From an uncultured Pelagibacteraceae bacterium (lineage in GTDB: Bacteria > Pseudomonadota > Alphaproteobacteria > Pelagibacterales > Pelagibacteraceae): 64,000 nucleotides of DNA. Under the pieces are notes generated by a model. It ran no database searches, was not told where the DNA came from, and saw only the letters and a list, made by a program, of their open reading frames with translations. Numbering within the stretch: the first letter of the stretch is position 1; each line of letters starts with the position of its first letter. Shown here piece after piece: positions 9,795-18,174 of the stretch. The stretch is from the NCBI GenBank assembly GCA_902631595.1, contig CACOZH010000001.1:44206-108205 (forward strand), read 5' to 3'. The position numbers and the translations under genes were made by a program.

Positions 9795-10868
9795 ATGAAA
9801 AAAATTCTTAAATTATTTCTATACAATTTTTTTATATTGTTTTTTATTTATTTATTTATTTTTTCCACAAATAATGCTCAAGCAAATATATATAAAATTG
9901 AAAATATAGAGATTTCATATGAATATAATACAAACTTTAACAAAGATGAAATAATAGACAAAGCTTTTAAAAGAGCTTTTCAAATATTGATAGGCAAAAT
10001 TACAATCTCAAAGGATCAAAAATTAGTCGAGAATCAAAATCTAAAGTTAATTAAGAGTTTTGTTGAAAGCTTCTCAATAGTTAATGAAAAATTTGAAAAT
10101 AATAAATATTATGGAATTTTTGAAATTAATTTTAATAAAAATAAAATTTTATCTCTTCTAAGAAATAATAATGTTTTTCATTCAAGATTGGTCGAAAAGG
10201 ATGTTTTATTTGTACCAATTTTCATTAATTTAGAAAAAAATAATTTATTGCTATTCGACGAAAATCCATTTTATAATTTGTGGAATTATGAGGAAGAAAA
10301 TCAATTTTTATTAAAATATATTCTCCACAATGAAGATCTTGATGATTATAAATTAATTCAGGATCGAATAGAGTTTATTGAAAATTACGATTTTAAAGAA
10401 ATAATATCAAAATATGAACTAAACGAAAATTATATCATTTTTATTGTTTTTGAAGATAATAATTCTTTAAAAACGTTCTCAAAATTCAACATAAATTCAG
10501 TCAAATCAAATTTTAAAGAAGAATTTAATTTTTTAAAAATTGATGATCATAAAAAAATTAAAAACTTAATAAAATTTATGAAAATAAAATATGATGATGA
10601 GTGGAAAAAAATTAATTTAATTAACTCTTCTATTAAACTAAATATTCAATTAAATGTTGACTCAAAAAATATTTCTTTAATAAAAAAAATTGAAAATATA
10701 TTGAATAAAATTGAATTGGTTGAAAATCATTATATTATTTATTTTAACAATGAGAAAACAATTTATTCGATATTAAGCAACAGTACACCAGATAAACTTT
10801 TAAAGGAATTTGAAAAATTTAATATAAATTTATCCACTAAAAATAATATATGGACTTTAAATGAATAA
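9795..10868 (+). CDS. DUF2066-type exported protein
   Basis: This 357-residue protein of unknown function matches DUF2066 in position and N-terminal layout. It has a strongly hydrophobic signal peptide (about residues 1-30, ending NNAQA) and then a region starting YKIENIEISYEYNT with an RAFQILIGKI segment typical of this family. The rest is Asn/Lys/Ile rich with no catalytic motif I can name. Its ATG lies only 7 bases from the divergent purM ATG. Its 3' end overlaps hdaA by 8 bases, the same purM-DUF2066-hdaA order found in other alphaproteobacteria. It probably acts in the periplasm or envelope. The family call is from memory of gene order and sequence style. Confidence 0.65.
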   Translation: MKKILKLFLYNFFILFFIYLFIFSTNNAQANIYKIENIEISYEYNTNFNKDEIIDKAFKRAFQILIGKITISKDQKLVENQNLKLIKSFVESFSIVNEKFENNKYYGIFEINFNKNKILSLLRNNNVFHSRLVEKDVLFVPIFINLEKNNLLLFDENPFYNLWNYEEENQFLLKYILHNEDLDDYKLIQDRIEFIENYDFKEIISKYELNENYIIFIVFEDNNSLKTFSKFNINSVKSNFKEEFNFLKIDDHKKIKNLIKFMKIKYDDEWKKINLINSSIKLNIQLNVDSKNISLIKKIENILNKIELVENHYIIYFNNEKTIYSILSNSTPDKLLKEFEKFNINLSTKNNIWTLNE

Positions 10869-11523
10869 ATTGAATCAAACATTATTAAAGTTTGAGTTAG
10901 ATCAAAATTTTACTTATGACGATTTTTTTGTTTCAAAATGTAATTATTTTGCTTTTAGTTTAATTGAGACGTGGCCCAAGTGGGAAAAAAATATTTTAAA
11001 TATACATGGTGAAAAGTTTTGTGGAAAAAGTCATTTGTCTGAAATTTTTAAAAAAAAGAATAAAGCCATTATAATTAAAAATGAGGAAATAAATAATGAA
11101 TTTTTCAATAAAATAAGATTTTATGAAAATATTATTTTAGATAATTTAAGCGATGTAACAGATGAAAAAACTTTATATTCAATATTTAATTTTGTTGAGC
11201 AATATAATAAATATTTAATTATTAATTCAATTGACCCTATTGATTTAATAAATTTCAAACTTCCAGATTTAAAATCAAGGTCAAAAAATTGCATGTATGC
11301 AAAAATAGACAAACCAGACGATGATATGATTTTTGCACTAGTTTTAAAACATTTTTCTGACAGACAAATAAAAATTGAGAAAAAAATAATTGATTATATA
11401 ACAAAAAGAATTGAAAGGTCTTATGGAAAAATATTGGATTTTATATATAAGGTTGATCAATTTAGTTTAATAAATAAAAAACCAATTGATTATAAGTCAA
11501 TAAAAATAATATTAGAGGAATAA
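10861..11523 (+). CDS. hdaA: DnaA-like regulatory ATPase, Hda/HdaA family
   Basis: Hda proteins bind the beta sliding clamp and stimulate ATP hydrolysis by DnaA, preventing re-initiation of replication. The 220-residue product is DnaA domain III-like without the DNA-binding domain IV. It has an N-terminal QTLLKF that fits the clamp-binding consensus (QxxLxF), a Walker A-like GEKFCGKSHLSEIF near residue 52, and a degenerate Walker B (IILDNLSD). A lid region ends with ERSYGKILDFIYKVDQFS. It overlaps DUF2066 by 8 bases and abuts aspS. In a slow-growing, streamlined cell such control would limit over-initiation. Confidence 0.82.
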   Translation: MNKLNQTLLKFELDQNFTYDDFFVSKCNYFAFSLIETWPKWEKNILNIHGEKFCGKSHLSEIFKKKNKAIIIKNEEINNEFFNKIRFYENIILDNLSDVTDEKTLYSIFNFVEQYNKYLIINSIDPIDLINFKLPDLKSRSKNCMYAKIDKPDDDMIFALVLKHFSDRQIKIEKKIIDYITKRIERSYGKILDFIYKVDQFSLINKKPIDYKSIKIILEE

Positions 11524-13317
11524 GTGAATAAATACAGATCACATAATTGTAATGAGTTAAATAAAAAACATGTTGATAGTTTAGTTTTGTTATCTGGATG
11601 GGTTCATAAAAAAAGAGATCATGGCAATCTGTTATTTATTGATTTAAGAGATAATTTTGGAATTACTCAATGCATTGTGGATAAAGAAAATAAAAATTTT
11701 TCAAAGTTAGAAAGAATACCACTCGAAACTGTTGTAAAGATTGACGGAAAAGTTCTTAAAAGATCATCAGATACAATTAATAATGATATTTCAACTGGTG
11801 AAATAGAAATTAAAGTTAATTCGTTTGAAATACTGGGAAATACCAAAGAGTTACCTTTGCCTGTTTTTTCAGATCAAGAATACTCAGAGGAAATAAGATT
11901 AAAATATAGATTTTTAGATTTAAGAAGAAAAAAAATACATAATAATATTATTTTAAGATCGAAAGTTATTTCCTTTATTAGAAAACAAATGGAAAAGCTT
12001 GGATTTTATGAATTTCAAACACCAATTTTAACATCTTCAAGTCCAGAAGGAGCTAGAGATTTTTTAGTTCCAAGCAGACTAAATCCAGGGCAATTTTATG
12101 CTTTACCTCAAGCTCCTCAACAATTTAAACAACTAATAATGGTTTCAGGTTTCGACAGATATTTTCAGATTGCACCATGTTTTAGAGATGAAGATGCTAG
12201 AGCAGATAGAAGTCCAGGAGAATTTTACCAGCTAGATATTGAAATGTCGTTTGTAGAGCAAGAAGACGTATTTGAAGTTGTAGAAAAATTGATGATTAGT
12301 GTCTTTAAAAATTTTTCCGAAAAAAAAATATTATTTGAACAATTTCCGAGAATTCCTTTCAAAGAATCAATGAGTAAATATGGAACTGATAAACCAGATC
12401 TAAGGAATCCTTTATTGATTTATGATATTTCTGAAATTTTTGAAAGAGATGACGTTAAATTTGAAATATTTAAAAAATTATTTAGATCGGGATCTTTAAT
12501 AAAAGCCATAGTTACAAAACAAACTAGCACTAAACCTAGAAGTTTTTTTGATAATATTGATAAATGGGCTAAAGAGCAGGGTTGGAATGGATTGGCTTAT
12601 TTTTCATTTGAAAAAGATACTAATGGTAAGCTCAATGGAAAAGGACCAATAGGTAAATTTTTTTCAGAAGACTCTCTAAAAGAAATTATAAAAATAACCG
12701 CAGCTGAAATTGGTGATAGTATTTTTATGTCTTGTAATAAAGAAGAAGAAATTTTCGAGATTATGTCACAATCTAGAAGTAAAATAGCTGAAGAATTAGA
12801 AATAATTGATAAAAATTCTTTTGCTTTTTGTTGGATAACTGATTTTCCAATATTTGAATTAGATAGAGAAACATCAAAAATAAACTTTAGTCATAACCCT
12901 TTTTCGATGCCTCAGGGAGACCCAAATAATTTAGATCTTTCAAAACCATTGGAGTTAAAAGCTTATCAATATGATATTGTTTGTAATGGCGTTGAGTTAT
13001 CTTCAGGTGCCATCAGAAATCATATACCTGAATTGATGTACAAACTATTTTCCTTAGCGGGATATGAAAAAAATGATGTAGATAATAAATTTAGTGGTAT
13101 GATAAATGCGTTAAGTTATGGAGCCCCGCCTCATGGAGGAATTGCGCCTGGCATAGATAGAATTGTTATGCTTTTAGCAAATGAAAAAAATATACGGGAA
13201 GTTACTATGTTCCCAATGAATCAAAACGCCCAAGATCTTATGATGAATGCTCCTTCAAATATAGACGATAAACTTCTAAATGAGCTGGGTCTTAAATTAT
13301 TAGATAAAAAAAAATAA
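11524..13317 (+). CDS. aspS: Aspartyl-tRNA synthetase
   Basis: This class II synthetase charges tRNA-Asp, or Asp and Asn tRNAs if non-discriminating. The 597-residue bacterial-type enzyme has an N-terminal OB fold (SGWVHKKRDHGNLLFIDLRD), motif 2 (FRDEDARADRSPGEFYQLDIEMSF region, residues about 220-243), a GAD insertion, and motif 3 (GIAPGIDRIVMLL near residue 550). The start is a GTG at 11524, supported by AGAGGA just upstream and by the family-typical N-terminus NKYRSHNCNEL. It follows the hdaA stop directly. I cannot tell discrimination from the sequence alone. Confidence 0.97.
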   Translation: MNKYRSHNCNELNKKHVDSLVLLSGWVHKKRDHGNLLFIDLRDNFGITQCIVDKENKNFSKLERIPLETVVKIDGKVLKRSSDTINNDISTGEIEIKVNSFEILGNTKELPLPVFSDQEYSEEIRLKYRFLDLRRKKIHNNIILRSKVISFIRKQMEKLGFYEFQTPILTSSSPEGARDFLVPSRLNPGQFYALPQAPQQFKQLIMVSGFDRYFQIAPCFRDEDARADRSPGEFYQLDIEMSFVEQEDVFEVVEKLMISVFKNFSEKKILFEQFPRIPFKESMSKYGTDKPDLRNPLLIYDISEIFERDDVKFEIFKKLFRSGSLIKAIVTKQTSTKPRSFFDNIDKWAKEQGWNGLAYFSFEKDTNGKLNGKGPIGKFFSEDSLKEIIKITAAEIGDSIFMSCNKEEEIFEIMSQSRSKIAEELEIIDKNSFAFCWITDFPIFELDRETSKINFSHNPFSMPQGDPNNLDLSKPLELKAYQYDIVCNGVELSSGAIRNHIPELMYKLFSLAGYEKNDVDNKFSGMINALSYGAPPHGGIAPGIDRIVMLLANEKNIREVTMFPMNQNAQDLMMNAPSNIDDKLLNELGLKLLDKKK

Positions 13318-13318
13318 A

Positions 13319-14143
13319 TTATTTTTTTTTACCTTTCAGATCAAGTTTAATATCAGAAAGATCTACCAATTTTTTTCTATAGTTATTTCTAACAAAACCT
13401 TTGCTTGTAATGTCTTTTACTAATTTTAGGAACTGATTTTGTTCATCATTATTTTGCTCGGTTTCATCCGTTGTTTCTTTTTGTGCAATTGAAGGTGTAT
13501 GTGCTAGATCTTCCCTGCTTAGGTAAGATATAGCTAGTTCTCTGAATATATAGTCTAGAATTGAAGAGGCACTTAAAATTCTGTCATTACCTTGAACTTT
13601 TCCTGATGGCTCAAATTTTGTTCCAATAAATGCACTAACAAATTCATCTAATGGAACTCCATATTGTAGACCTAAAGATACAGCTATTGCAAAGTTATTC
13701 ATTAATGCTTTTACTAATTCTCCCTCTTTTGATGTGTCTATAAATATTTCACCTATTTTCCCGTCTTCGTACTCACCCGTGTGAAGGTAAACTTTATGAT
13801 CACCAATTGTTGCTTTTTGGATATAGCCTTTTCTCCTATCTGGCATGCTAAATCTTTTTGTAATGTTTTCTTTAAATGATTTATTCAAAACAACGTTATT
13901 TGCTAAATTATTATTACTTGGTGTTGTCAATTTTTGCTGTGATTCGTTAAACTTAACATCAATGTTGCTTGAGCTTTTTTCAAGATTTTTTGTGTTTCTT
14001 TTATCGAATTTTACATCTATTACTTCAAATTCCCCGTCATCTCTGTTGTCAAGTTGGTCTAATTGATTATTACTTATGTCGTCTAAGAAATGCTTTACCT
14101 TAAACGAGCAGGTATAAAAAGTTTCTACGATATATTTTGCCAT
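13319..14143 (-). CDS. Free-standing NrdJ C-terminal-like (TSCPD-type) protein
   Basis: The 274-residue product has an N-terminal region ([20 protein letters not shown]), an acidic and polar linker, and a conserved C-terminal block of about 120 residues. That block includes [36 protein letters not shown] and [20 protein letters not shown], and ends [15 protein letters not shown]. It strongly resembles the C-terminal region of adenosylcobalamin-dependent (class II) ribonucleotide reductase in alphaproteobacteria. The radical barrel and active-site parts are absent, and only one cysteine is present in the whole protein. It therefore cannot be a reductase on its own; a regulatory or substrate-binding role is a guess. 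It converges with aspS with a 1-base gap. Confidence 0.7.
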   Translation of the reverse strand: MAKYIVETFYTCSFKVKHFLDDISNNQLDQLDNRDDGEFEVIDVKFDKRNTKNLEKSSSNIDVKFNESQQKLTTPSNNNLANNVVLNKSFKENITKRFSMPDRRKGYIQKATIGDHKVYLHTGEYEDGKIGEIFIDTSKEGELVKALMNNFAIAVSLGLQYGVPLDEFVSAFIGTKFEPSGKVQGNDRILSASSILDYIFRELAISYLSREDLAHTPSIAQKETTDETEQNNDEQNQFLKLVKDITSKGFVRNNYRKKLVDLSDIKLDLKGKKK

Positions 14144-14238
14144 AAATTAAAATTATTTTTGAGTTTAATAATTTAATGTATATACATAATTTGAATTTAG
14201 TCTAATTTTTTTTTTACAATTAGAAATTGAAAATAATT

Positions 14239-14601
14239 ATGTTGACATTTATAAAAGAAATTCTGACTTGGTGGAATCGACAAACACTTGGTACCAGATT
14301 ACAAACAATTTTTTTTGGAAAACTAGTTGGTACGGATGAGTTTGGAAATAAGTATTATGAAAATAAAAAAAGAAAAAAAAGATGGGTTATTTACAAAGGA
14401 GAAATTGAGGCTACCAAAATTCCAGTTGAATGGTATTCTTGGATGCACTCAATTAAAAACAAAATAGAAGAAACTCATGAATTAAAAAAATATGATTGGC
14501 AGCAAAACCATATATCTAATCAAACTGGCACAGATAAAGCTTACAATCCTCAAAAAAATAAGGATGCTACTAAAAAAAAATACAAGACTTGGAATAATTA
14601 G
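14239..14601 (+). CDS. NADH:ubiquinone oxidoreductase accessory subunit NDUFA12 family
   Basis: This is a supernumerary complex I subunit shared by alphaproteobacteria and mitochondria, bound to the peripheral arm. The 120-residue product contains GTRLQTIFFGKLVGTDEFGN, then NKKRKKRWVIYKG, then IPVEWYSWMHS, the hallmark blocks of the family. I chose the ATG at 14239 over the TTG at 14227 because family members begin near LTFIKEI. The C-terminal tail is Lys/Asn rich and short. It overlaps DUF2155 by 38 bases, the conserved alphaproteobacterial neighbour. Confidence 0.88.
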   Translation: MLTFIKEILTWWNRQTLGTRLQTIFFGKLVGTDEFGNKYYENKKRKKRWVIYKGEIEATKIPVEWYSWMHSIKNKIEETHELKKYDWQQNHISNQTGTDKAYNPQKNKDATKKKYKTWNN

Positions 14602-14974
14602 TTTTTTTATTTTTTCATTTCTTCTTATTTTTACACCTAATATTTTAGCACAAGAAAATGACAATGATTTAAAAAAAATATTAGTTGAAATTAATGTTTT
14701 AGACAAAGTGAGTTCAAAAAATACAATATTAAAACTCAATATTGGTGAAGAAAAAAAATTTCAAAATCTTTTAATTAAAGTATTAAAATGCGAAAATTCT
14801 AAATTTGATGATGATCCAGAAATAACAGCTTATATTCAAGTTAAAGATTTAAATATTTCAGATAACGAAAAAGTCTACATATTTAATGGCTGGACATTTT
14901 CATCAAGTCCTACTCTAAATCCTTTTGATCATCCTGTTTATGATTTGTGGTTAAGTTCTTGTAAAGTTATATAA
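14564..14974 (+). CDS. DUF2155 exported protein
   Basis: Function is unknown. DUF2155 proteins are small exported proteins typically encoded next to NDUFA12 in alphaproteobacteria, as here. From the ATG at 14564 the product is 136 residues with a clear signal peptide (GIISFFIFSFLLIFTPNILA, cleavage before QEN). A conserved core follows with DKVSSKNTILKLNIGE, LKCENSK, and a C-terminal FNGWTFSSSPTLNPFDHPVYDLW. The track start at 14492 adds 24 residues before the signal peptide and is unlikely. A possible cysteine pair (KCEN and SSCKV) might form a periplasmic disulfide. It converges with accC, overlapping by 8 bases. Confidence 0.78.
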   Translation: MLLKKNTRLGIISFFIFSFLLIFTPNILAQENDNDLKKILVEINVLDKVSSKNTILKLNIGEEKKFQNLLIKVLKCENSKFDDDPEITAYIQVKDLNISDNEKVYIFNGWTFSSSPTLNPFDHPVYDLWLSSCKVI

Positions 14975-16304
14975 TTTTTTCGTTATCTAGCCAAGTAACA
15001 TTAAAATCAGAATCTACAAACTTTTTATGATTGATCAACTTTTTATGAAGTTCAATTGTTGTTGTAATACCTTCAATAACAAATTCCTCCAAAGATCTAT
15101 TCATTCTTTGTATAGCTTCAGAGCGATTTCTACCATGACAAATAAGTTTACAAATCATACTGTCATAATATGGGGTAATTTTGTATCCTTGGTATATTGC
15201 ACCATCAACTCTTGTTCTAAAACCAGAGGGCTGATGACACATGCCTATAACTCCGGGAGAAGGTTGAAAATTTTTTGATGGATCTTCTGCATTAATTCTA
15301 CATTCTATTGCATGGCCTCTAGGCTGAATATCAATTTGTTTAAGTGCAGTTTCTCCACTAAATGATATCCAAATTTGTTCTTTAATAATATCAATCCCAG
15401 TAACGACTTCAGTAACAGGATGCTCCACTTGCACTCTGGTATTCATTTCGAGAAAGTAAAATTTCCCATCTTCATAAATAAATTCAACAGTTCCAGCGCC
15501 CTCATATCCAATTTTTTTTACCATATTTACAGTTCGGTCAAATAATTCTTTTCTAATGTCATCGTTTAAAACTGGACTTGGAGTTTCTTCAATAAGTTTT
15601 TGATGTCTTCTTTGTACAGAACAGTCTCTCTCATGTAAGTGTATAACTCTGTTTTTGCCTGCTAAAATTTGAACCTCTATATGTCTTGGGTTTTCAAAAA
15701 ATTTTTCAATATAAACTTCGTCATTTCCAAAATATTTTTTTGCTTCTGATTTCGCTGTTAAAAAAAGATTTTCAAATTCATTTTCACTTCTTACAATTTT
15801 CATTCCTTTTCCACCACCACCACCTGCAGCTTTTATTAAAACTGGAAATCCTGTTTTTTTCAAAATTTGTTTTGCTTCTTTAATCCCTTTGACACCACCT
15901 TCAGATCCTTCAATCACAGGTAGGCCATGCTCTTTAGCAATTTTTTTGGCTTGGATTTTATCACCCATCATTTGAATATGTTTTGAAGAAGGTCCGATAA
16001 ATTTAATATTATTTTCCTCAAGTATTTTGGCAAAATTATAATTCTCTGACAAAAATCCATAACCAGGATGAACTGCCTCAGAATTAGTCAACTCTATTGC
16101 AGATAAAATAGCTGGTATATTTAAATAGCTGTTTGCTGGTTGGTGTGAACCAACACAAATACTCTCATCTGCCAATTTAACATGCATACTGTCTCTATCC
16201 ACATCAGAATGAATAGCTACAGTAGAAATACCCCATTCTCTACAGGCTCGAATTATTCTCACTGCTATTTCTCCTCGATTAGCAATCAAAATTTTTTTAA
16301 ACAT
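14967..16304 (-). CDS. accC: Acetyl-CoA carboxylase, biotin carboxylase subunit
   Basis: AccC carboxylates the biotin of BCCP using ATP and bicarbonate, the first half-reaction of malonyl-CoA synthesis. The 445-residue product has the N-terminal KILIANRGEIAVRIIRA, the ATP-grasp glycine loop KAAGGGGGKGMKI near residue 160, and RDCSVQRRHQKLIEE near 235. EMNTRVQVEHPVTE (near 288) and a C-terminal domain complete it. It sits directly after accB with no gap. Length and motifs fit a stand-alone AccC rather than a propionyl-CoA or pyruvate carboxylase alpha chain. Confidence 0.96.
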   Translation of the reverse strand: MFKKILIANRGEIAVRIIRACREWGISTVAIHSDVDRDSMHVKLADESICVGSHQPANSYLNIPAILSAIELTNSEAVHPGYGFLSENYNFAKILEENNIKFIGPSSKHIQMMGDKIQAKKIAKEHGLPVIEGSEGGVKGIKEAKQILKKTGFPVLIKAAGGGGGKGMKIVRSENEFENLFLTAKSEAKKYFGNDEVYIEKFFENPRHIEVQILAGKNRVIHLHERDCSVQRRHQKLIEETPSPVLNDDIRKELFDRTVNMVKKIGYEGAGTVEFIYEDGKFYFLEMNTRVQVEHPVTEVVTGIDIIKEQIWISFSGETALKQIDIQPRGHAIECRINAEDPSKNFQPSPGVIGMCHQPSGFRTRVDGAIYQGYKITPYYDSMICKLICHGRNRSEAIQRMNRSLEEFVIEGITTTIELHKKLINHKKFVDSDFNVTWLDNEKII

Positions 16305-16727
16305 TTACTCAATTATAATAAGAGTTTGACCAAACTCTACAGGCTGTCCATCAGATACACAAATTTCTTTTACAATACCATCAAAGTTACTTGGAACATG
16401 GTTCATTGTTTTCATTGCCTCCACTATCATTATTGTGTCTCCTTTTTTAATTTTTTTTCCTATCTCAACAAAAGTTTTTGCACCTGGCTCAGGCGCTAAG
16501 TAAGCAGTTCCAATTATTGGTGACGTGATTTTATTTCCTGGAGTTTCTTTCTTGGAAACATTTTTATTAGGTTGATCTAAATTTATAGGATTGACTGATA
16601 AGACATCAGTATTTGATTTCTTAGATACTTTGATTTTTATATCTTTAAATGAATATTCAATTTCATTTAGATTAAATTCATCTAAACATTCTTTCAATTC
16701 TTTGATGATTTTTTTATTTATTTCCAT
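16305..16727 (-). CDS. accB: Acetyl-CoA carboxylase biotin carboxyl carrier protein
   Basis: BCCP carries biotin between the biotin carboxylase and carboxyltransferase sites. The 140-residue protein has a charged N-terminal helix, a polar linker, and a C-terminal biotinyl domain starting at TSPIIGTAYLAPEPG. The biotinylated lysine lies in VEAMKTMNHV near residue 106; the usual motif is AMKLMN or AMKMMN, so Thr after Lys is a small deviation. The end GQTLIIIE is typical. It overlaps aroQ by 14 bases, giving an aroQ-accB-accC operon as in related bacteria. Confidence 0.95.
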   Translation of the reverse strand: MEINKKIIKELKECLDEFNLNEIEYSFKDIKIKVSKKSNTDVLSVNPINLDQPNKNVSKKETPGNKITSPIIGTAYLAPEPGAKTFVEIGKKIKKGDTIMIVEAMKTMNHVPSNFDGIVKEICVSDGQPVEFGQTLIIIE

Positions 16728-17163
16728 TTTGCATTATTTCATAAATTGAATTTATGGCTAAAATATAGCCATATGTTCCAAGTCCACATATAATCCCGGT
16801 CACTACATCACTTATAAGTGATTTATGTCTGAATTCCTCTCTTTTGTAAATATTAGATATATGAAGTTCAATTGAGGGTTTCTTAAAAAGACTTAAAGCA
16901 TCTCTAATTGCTACAGATGTATGAGTAAATGCCGCTGCGTTTATGATCATTCCATCGTAAAGTTTAATAGAATCTTGTATCTTTGTTACTAGTTCTCCCT
17001 CTATATTTGATTGGTAAAAATCAACGTTAACTTTCTTTTTTGATGCTTCAGATTTACATTTATTTAATAATTCTTCGTAGCTTTCCTTGCCATATATTGA
17101 TTTATCTCTATCACCGAGTAAATTTATATTTGGACCATTAATTATTATGATATTATTTTGCAC
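16714..17163 (-). CDS. aroQ: 3-dehydroquinate dehydratase, type II
   Basis: AroQ converts 3-dehydroquinate to 3-dehydroshikimate in aromatic amino-acid synthesis. The 149-residue length and the segments GPNINLLGDRDKSIYG (substrate lid), NAAAFTHTSVAIRDAL and ELHISNIYKREEFR (catalytic His region) fit type II enzymes. The start is a GTG at 17163 without an obvious ribosome-binding site. The divergent thiS begins only 16 bases away. The first gene of the aroQ-accB-accC operon, it must share a very compact promoter region with thiSG. Confidence 0.94.
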   Translation of the reverse strand: MQNNIIIINGPNINLLGDRDKSIYGKESYEELLNKCKSEASKKKVNVDFYQSNIEGELVTKIQDSIKLYDGMIINAAAFTHTSVAIRDALSLFKKPSIELHISNIYKREEFRHKSLISDVVTGIICGLGTYGYILAINSIYEIMQNGNK

Positions 17164-17179
17164 AGATTATTTATAATAC

Positions 17180-17398
17180 ATGCTAAAAAAAAATAAAATA
17201 AAAATTAAGTTAAACGGTAAAGTAATAAGTGTCGATAAAGGTATAAATCTGGGAAATCTAATAAATAAATTAAAATTCCCTCTAAATAAGATAGCCATTG
17301 AAAAAAATAACTTGATTGTGGAAAAGAAAAAAATTAAGAAAATTTTCTTAAAATCTAATGATAAAATTGAAATTGTTCATTTTATAGGTGGAGGGTAA
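17180..17398 (+). CDS. thiS: Thiamine biosynthesis sulfur carrier ThiS
   Basis: ThiS carries sulfur as a C-terminal thiocarboxylate for thiazole formation by ThiG. The 72-residue ubiquitin-like protein ends in HFIGGG, providing the required terminal Gly-Gly. The beta-grasp pattern ([21 protein letters not shown]) is clear. It overlaps thiG by one base (TAATG), so the two are translationally coupled. Other thiazole genes (thiO or thiH, thiF, thiE) and thiC are not in the window. No TPP riboswitch fits in the 16-base gap upstream. Confidence 0.93.
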   Translation: MLKKNKIKIKLNGKVISVDKGINLGNLINKLKFPLNKIAIEKNNLIVEKKKIKKIFLKSNDKIEIVHFIGGG

Positions 17399-18174
17399 TG
17401 AATAAAATTGATATTTTTAAAATTTCAAATAAAAAATTTAAATCAAGACTTATTATTGGGACAGGAAAATACAAAAATTTTAAAGAGTGTGCAAAAGCTG
17501 TCAAAGCCTCTGGAGCAGAAATTGTTACTGTAGCTGTAAGGAGAGTGAATATTGTCGACAAAAAAAAACCTTTGCTAATGGATTACTTGGATCCTAAAAA
17601 AATTACATACCTTCCAAATACTGCGGGATGCTTTACTTCTTCAGATGCATTAAGAACATTAAGATTGGCAAGAGAAATTGGTGGTTGGAAACTTGTTAAA
17701 CTCGAGATTTTAGGAGATAAAAAAACATTACTGCCTGATATGATTGAAACATTAAAGTCTACTGAGGTTTTAACTAAAGAAGGTTTTAAAGTTATGGTTT
17801 ATTGTAATGATGATCCCTTAATGGCAAAAAGGTTAGAAAACGTTGGGGCGGTCGCTATTATGCCTTTGGCCGCTCCAATTGGATCAGGATTAGGAATTCA
17901 AAATAAGTTGAATATTAAAATCATTAAACAAAATATCAAAATTCCATTACTTATAGATGCTGGTATTGGTCAGGCGTCAGATGCTACAGTTGCAATGGAA
18001 TTGGGTTGTGATGGTGTTTTAATTAATACAGCTATAGCACAATCAAAAAACCCAATTGAAATGGCGAAAGCTATGAAATTGGCAGTAGAAGCGGGGAGAA
18101 AATCATATCTTTCTGGCAGAATTAAAAAAAATTTTTTTGGAAGTGCTTCATCTCCAAAAGAGGGAATTATTTAG
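17398..18174 (+). CDS. thiG: Thiazole synthase ThiG
   Basis: ThiG builds the thiazole phosphate of thiamine from deoxyxylulose 5-phosphate, dehydroglycine and ThiS thiocarboxylate. The 258-residue TIM barrel shows [13 protein letters not shown] at the N-terminus, [35 protein letters not shown] (with the Schiff-base lysine region), [16 protein letters not shown], and the phosphate-binding [29 protein letters not shown]. It is coupled to thiS and converges on the RNase gene with an 8-base overlap. Confidence 0.96.
   Translation: MNKIDIFKISNKKFKSRLIIGTGKYKNFKECAKAVKASGAEIVTVAVRRVNIVDKKKPLLMDYLDPKKITYLPNTAGCFTSSDALRTLRLAREIGGWKLVKLEILGDKKTLLPDMIETLKSTEVLTKEGFKVMVYCNDDPLMAKRLENVGAVAIMPLAAPIGSGLGIQNKLNIKIIKQNIKIPLLIDAGIGQASDATVAMELGCDGVLINTAIAQSKNPIEMAKAMKLAVEAGRKSYLSGRIKKNFFGSASSPKEGII

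Noticed and set aside
14482-14739. Minus-strand 85 aa ORF over NDUFA12/DUF2155
   Set aside because: It is the complement of two conserved overlapping genes; its hydrophobic look is the shadow of the DUF2155 signal peptide and Lys-rich stretches.
17161-17182. TPP riboswitch upstream of thiSG
   Set aside because: The gap to the divergent aroQ is 16 bases, far too short for the aptamer.
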